From Diorhabda sublineata (Eukaryota > Arthropoda > Insecta > Coleoptera > Chrysomelidae): a stretch of 64,000 bases of DNA. The stretch lies in contig NC_079484.1 in NCBI RefSeq assembly GCF_026230105.1, positions 4,665,805 to 4,729,804 of the forward strand, in the 5' to 3' direction. This document shows positions 60,340 through 64,000 of this stretch, piece by piece. The number at the start of each line of letters is the position of its first letter. The stretch's first letter is position 1. The translations under genes were made by a program, and so were the position numbers. Under the pieces are notes generated by a model that searched no databases, was not told where the DNA came from, and was given only the letters and a program-made list of their open reading frames with translations.

Positions 60340-61035
60340 AAACTAAAAATAAATTTCAGTCAAACAGACGATGATCTCCACTTTGTTTATCACACTTTAA
60401 ATAATATTTTTTTGTTTTCCAAGAGCTCCATTGTATTCTCAAGATTAAAATTTTTCGATATTTAAACATTTTACTAAGCACACCCTTATTGTAATTTAAT
60501 GTGAAGACGTAGCTATTTCAATAGCCATGTTAACAATTCTAGTATGCTTTATACGTTGGAATCGACGTTTTAATTAACTAACGGTGCCGTTGTGGCATTT
60601 ACTTTGCATCTCGCTGTCCTTCAATACCCAAATAAATTATATTTACATAACTTGGGGCTTGTTTACAACAGTTTAATGAAGGGTTGGATAATGAAATAAG
60701 ATCCTGAATGGTTGGTGTGAAGTGAACGCGTTTATAATCTATCGTTGCAATATTCTCCATTGTTATTCAAGTTGAAACTAGATTTATTTCCAGCATAACC
60801 TCTATTGAATTAACCTTTATAAATTATATTACGATATTGGAAAGTATTTTACGGAACATAGCAATATTAAAGTCTTCAATTGTGTATGAATAAATGAATT
60901 ACCACTGCAATATTTGTGTCTCCTATTTTCCTGCAGTTAAATTAGCATTGAAATCAAACAGTATCAAAACAGAAGCACATTTACAAGTTTGTCGCCTAGT
61001 ATTTCTAATACTGTGTAACTTACAAACGTCCTGAT
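60340..61035. other. mtd intron sequence before the 172-bp array
   Basis: AT-rich; no feature seen. Confidence 0.45.
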
Positions 61036-61039
61036 TTTT

Positions 61040-64000
61040 TACTATATACATCTAACCTCCAAAAACATTTTTCTGTAATTTTAGCTCAATACTCCAATTA
61101 TTTTGGTGTGTGATTTTTTAAACGTGCAGACATTTCGGAACAAGTTTTCTACCCTGCATTCCCAATATTGGGTGACCTATCAGCGTCCAGAGTTTTTTCT
61201 ATATATATACCTAACCTCCAAAAATATTTTCCTGTAATTTCAGCTCAATGTTCCAATTATTTTGGACTGAGCGATTTTCTAAACATACAGATGTTTTTCA
61301 TCAATATTCGAACAAGCTTTTTACCCTGCATTCCCAATATTGTGTGACCTATCAACGTCCAGAGTTTTTTCTATATATATACCTAACCTCCAAAAATATT
61401 TTCCTGTAATTTCAGCTCAATGTTCCAATTATTTTGGACTGAGCGATTTTCTAAACATACAGATGTTTTTCATCAATATTCGAACAAGCTTTTTACCCTG
61501 CATTCCCAATATTATGTGACCTATCAACGTCCAGAGTTTTTTCTATATATATACCTAACCTCCAAAAATATTTTCCTGTAATTTCAGCTCAATGTTCCAA
61601 TTATTTTGGACTGAGCGATTTTCTAAACATACAGATGTTTTTCATCAATATTCGAACAAGCTTTTTACCCTGCATTCCCAATATTATGTGACCTATCAAC
61701 GTCCAGAGTTTTTTCTATATATATACCTAACCTCCAAAAATATTTTCCTGTAATTTCAGCTCAATGTTCCAATTATTTTGGACTGAGCGATTTTCTAAAC
61801 ATACAGATGTTTTTCATCAATATTCGAACAAGCTTTTTACCCTGCATTCCCAATATTATGTGACCTATCAACGTCCAGAGTTTTTTCTATATATATACCT
61901 AACCTCCAAAAATATTTTCCTGTAATTTCAGCTCAATGTTCCAATTATTTTGGACTGAGCGATTTTCTAAACATACAGATGTTTTTCATCAATATTCGAA
62001 CAAGCTTTTTACCCTGCATTCCCAATATTGTGTGACCTATCAACGTCCAGAGTTTTTTCTATATATATACCTAACCTCCAAAAATATTTTCCTGTAATTT
62101 CAGCTCAATGTTCCAATTATTTTGGACTGAGCGATTTTCTAAACATACAGATGTTTTTCATCAATATTCGAACAAGCTTTTTACCCTGCATTCCCAATAT
62201 TATGTGACCTATCAACGTCCAGAGTTTTTTCTATATATATACCTAACCTCCAAAAATATTTTCCTGTAATTTCAGCTCAATGTTCCAATTATTTTGGACT
62301 GAGCGATTTTCTAAACATACAGATGTTTTTCATCAATATTCGAACAAGCTTTTTACCCTGCATTCCCAATATTATGTGACCTATCAACGTCCAGAGTTTT
62401 TTCTATATATATACCTAACCTCCAAAAATATTTTCCTGTAATTTCAGCTCAATGTTCCAATTATTTTGGACTGAGCGATTTTCTAAACATAGAGATGTTT
62501 TTCATCAATATTCGAACAAGTTTTTTACCCTGCATTCCAAATACTGTGAGACCTATCAACGTCCAGAGTTTTTTCTATATATATACCTAACCTCCAAAAA
62601 TATTTTCCTGTAATTTCAGCTCAATGTTCCAATTATTTTGGACTGAGCGATTTTCTAAACATACAGATGTTTTTCATCAATATTCGAACAAGCTTTTTAC
62701 CCTGCATTCCCAATATTATGTGACCTATCAACGTCCAGAGTTTTTTCTATATATATACCTAACCTCCAAAAATATTTTCCTGTAATTTCAGCTCAATGTT
62801 CCAATTATTTTGGACTGAGCGGTTTTCTAAACATACAGATGTTTCTCATCTATATTCGAGCAAGTTTTTTACCCTGCATTCCCAATACTGTGAGACCTAT
62901 CAACGTCCAGAGTTTTTTCTATATATATACCTAACCTCCAAAAATATTTTCCTGTAATTTCAGCTCAATGTTCCAATTATTTTGGACTGAGCGATTTTCT
63001 AAACATACAGATGTTTTTCATCAATATTCGAACAAGCTTTTTACCCTGCATTCCCAATATTGTGTGACCTATCAACGTCCACAGTTTTTTCTATATATAT
63101 ACCTAACCTCCAAAAATATTTTCCTGTAATTTCAGCTCAATGTTCCAATTATTTTGGACTGAGCGATTTTCTAAACATACAGATGTTTTTCATCAATATT
63201 CGAACAAGCTTTTTACCCTGCATTCCCAATATTATGTGACCTATCAACGTCCAGAGTTTTTTCTATATATATACCTAACCTCCAAAAATATTTTCCTGTA
63301 ATTTCAGCTCAATGTTCCAATTATTTTGGACTGAGCGATTTTCTAAACATAGAGATGTTTTTCATCAATATTCGAGCAAGCTTTTTATCCTGCATTCCCA
63401 ATATTGTGTGACCTATCAACGTCCACAGTTTTTTCTATATATATACCTAACCTCCAAAAATATTTTCCTGTAATTTCAGCTCAATGTTCCAATTATTTTG
63501 GACTGAGCGATTTTCTAAACATAGAGATGTTTTTCATCAATATTCGAACAAGCTTTTTACCCTGCATTCCCAATATTGTGTGACCTATCAACGTCCAGAG
63601 TTTTTTCTATATATATACCTAACCTCCAAAAATATTTTCCTGTAATTTCAGCTCAATGTTCCAATTATTTTGGACTGAGCGATTTTCTAAACATACAGAT
63701 GTTTTTCATCAATATTCGAACAAGCTTTTTACCCTGCATTCCCAATATTATGTGACCTATCAACGTCCAGAGTTTTTTCTATATATATACCTAACCTCCA
63801 AAAATATTTTCCTGTAATTTCAGCTCAATGTTCCAATTATTTTGGACTGAGCGATTTTCTAAACATACAGATGTTTTTCATCAATATTCGAACAAGCTTT
63901 TTAACCTGCATTCCCAATATTGTATGACCTATCAACGTCCAGAGTTTTTTCTCTATAAATAGCTAACCTCCAAAAATATTTTCCTGTAATTTCAGCTCAA
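61040..64000 (+). repeat. Tandem array, 172-bp unit, intronic, runs off the window
   Basis: acctaacctcc recurs at 61209, 61381, 61553 and then every 172 bp to the end, about 17 units. The first, at about 61040, is diverged; the rest are nearly identical with a few variants (gtgtgacc/atgtgacc, acagatg/agagatg). Each unit contains ttttcctgtaatttcagctc, which resembles a splice acceptor in the sense direction of mtd, and a ctatatatatacc AT-repeat. No coding frame. The right end is not seen. Confidence 0.93.

Overview
This is a piece of an AT-rich, intron- and transposon-rich animal genome, almost certainly an insect. The evidence is the number of decayed mariner, Tc1-like, hAT, PIF/Harbinger and non-LTR retrotransposon copies of insect type, the short exons with GT/AG introns, and one recognisable gene. 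I cannot name the species; a beetle or another repeat-rich insect is a guess. There are no bacterial-style operons, no CRISPR array and no tRNA or rRNA gene that I can support.

The one real host gene is an OXR1/mustard (mtd)-type gene on the + strand. Eight exons chain together with matching splice sites and phases: 34628-34690, 36566-36666, 51963-52036, 53663-53867, 57080-57529, 57804-57993, 58087-58249 and 60094-60330. Together they give 494 continuous codons: a basic, serine-rich N-terminal stretch, a LysM domain, a GRAM-like domain and a low-complexity acidic linker. The 5' end is upstream of 34628 and not identified. The TLDc domain expected at the C-terminus lies beyond the window. The second intron is about 15.3 kb.

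The rest is repeats. Five unrelated tandem arrays occupy about 17 kb: a 243-bp unit (1-2540), a 173-bp unit (about 6566-12100, 32 copies), a mixed 94/42-bp unit (about 17340-18905), a 238-bp unit (about 27404-31760, 18 copies) and a 172-bp unit inside the last visible intron of mtd (about 61040-64000, running off the end). The 243-bp array is the most interesting: each unit is a piece of mariner transposase, and the rest of that transposase reads straight into the array from 2690, so the array seems to have grown in place out of one mariner copy. The 173-bp array carries, on the minus strand, an acidic open frame bounded by splice-like signals. The 172-bp array repeats a splice-acceptor-like sequence in the sense orientation of mtd.

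Between the arrays lie many transposon relics. They include mariner pieces of several families in both orientations, IS630-like transposase pseudogenes, a hAT element end, a short hAT-like element with a perfect 8-bp target duplication, a PIF/Harbinger-like element with long inverted repeats, a second terminal-inverted-repeat element carrying a MADF domain, a Tc1 relic, and 3' ends of several LINE families. None of these transposon genes looks intact.
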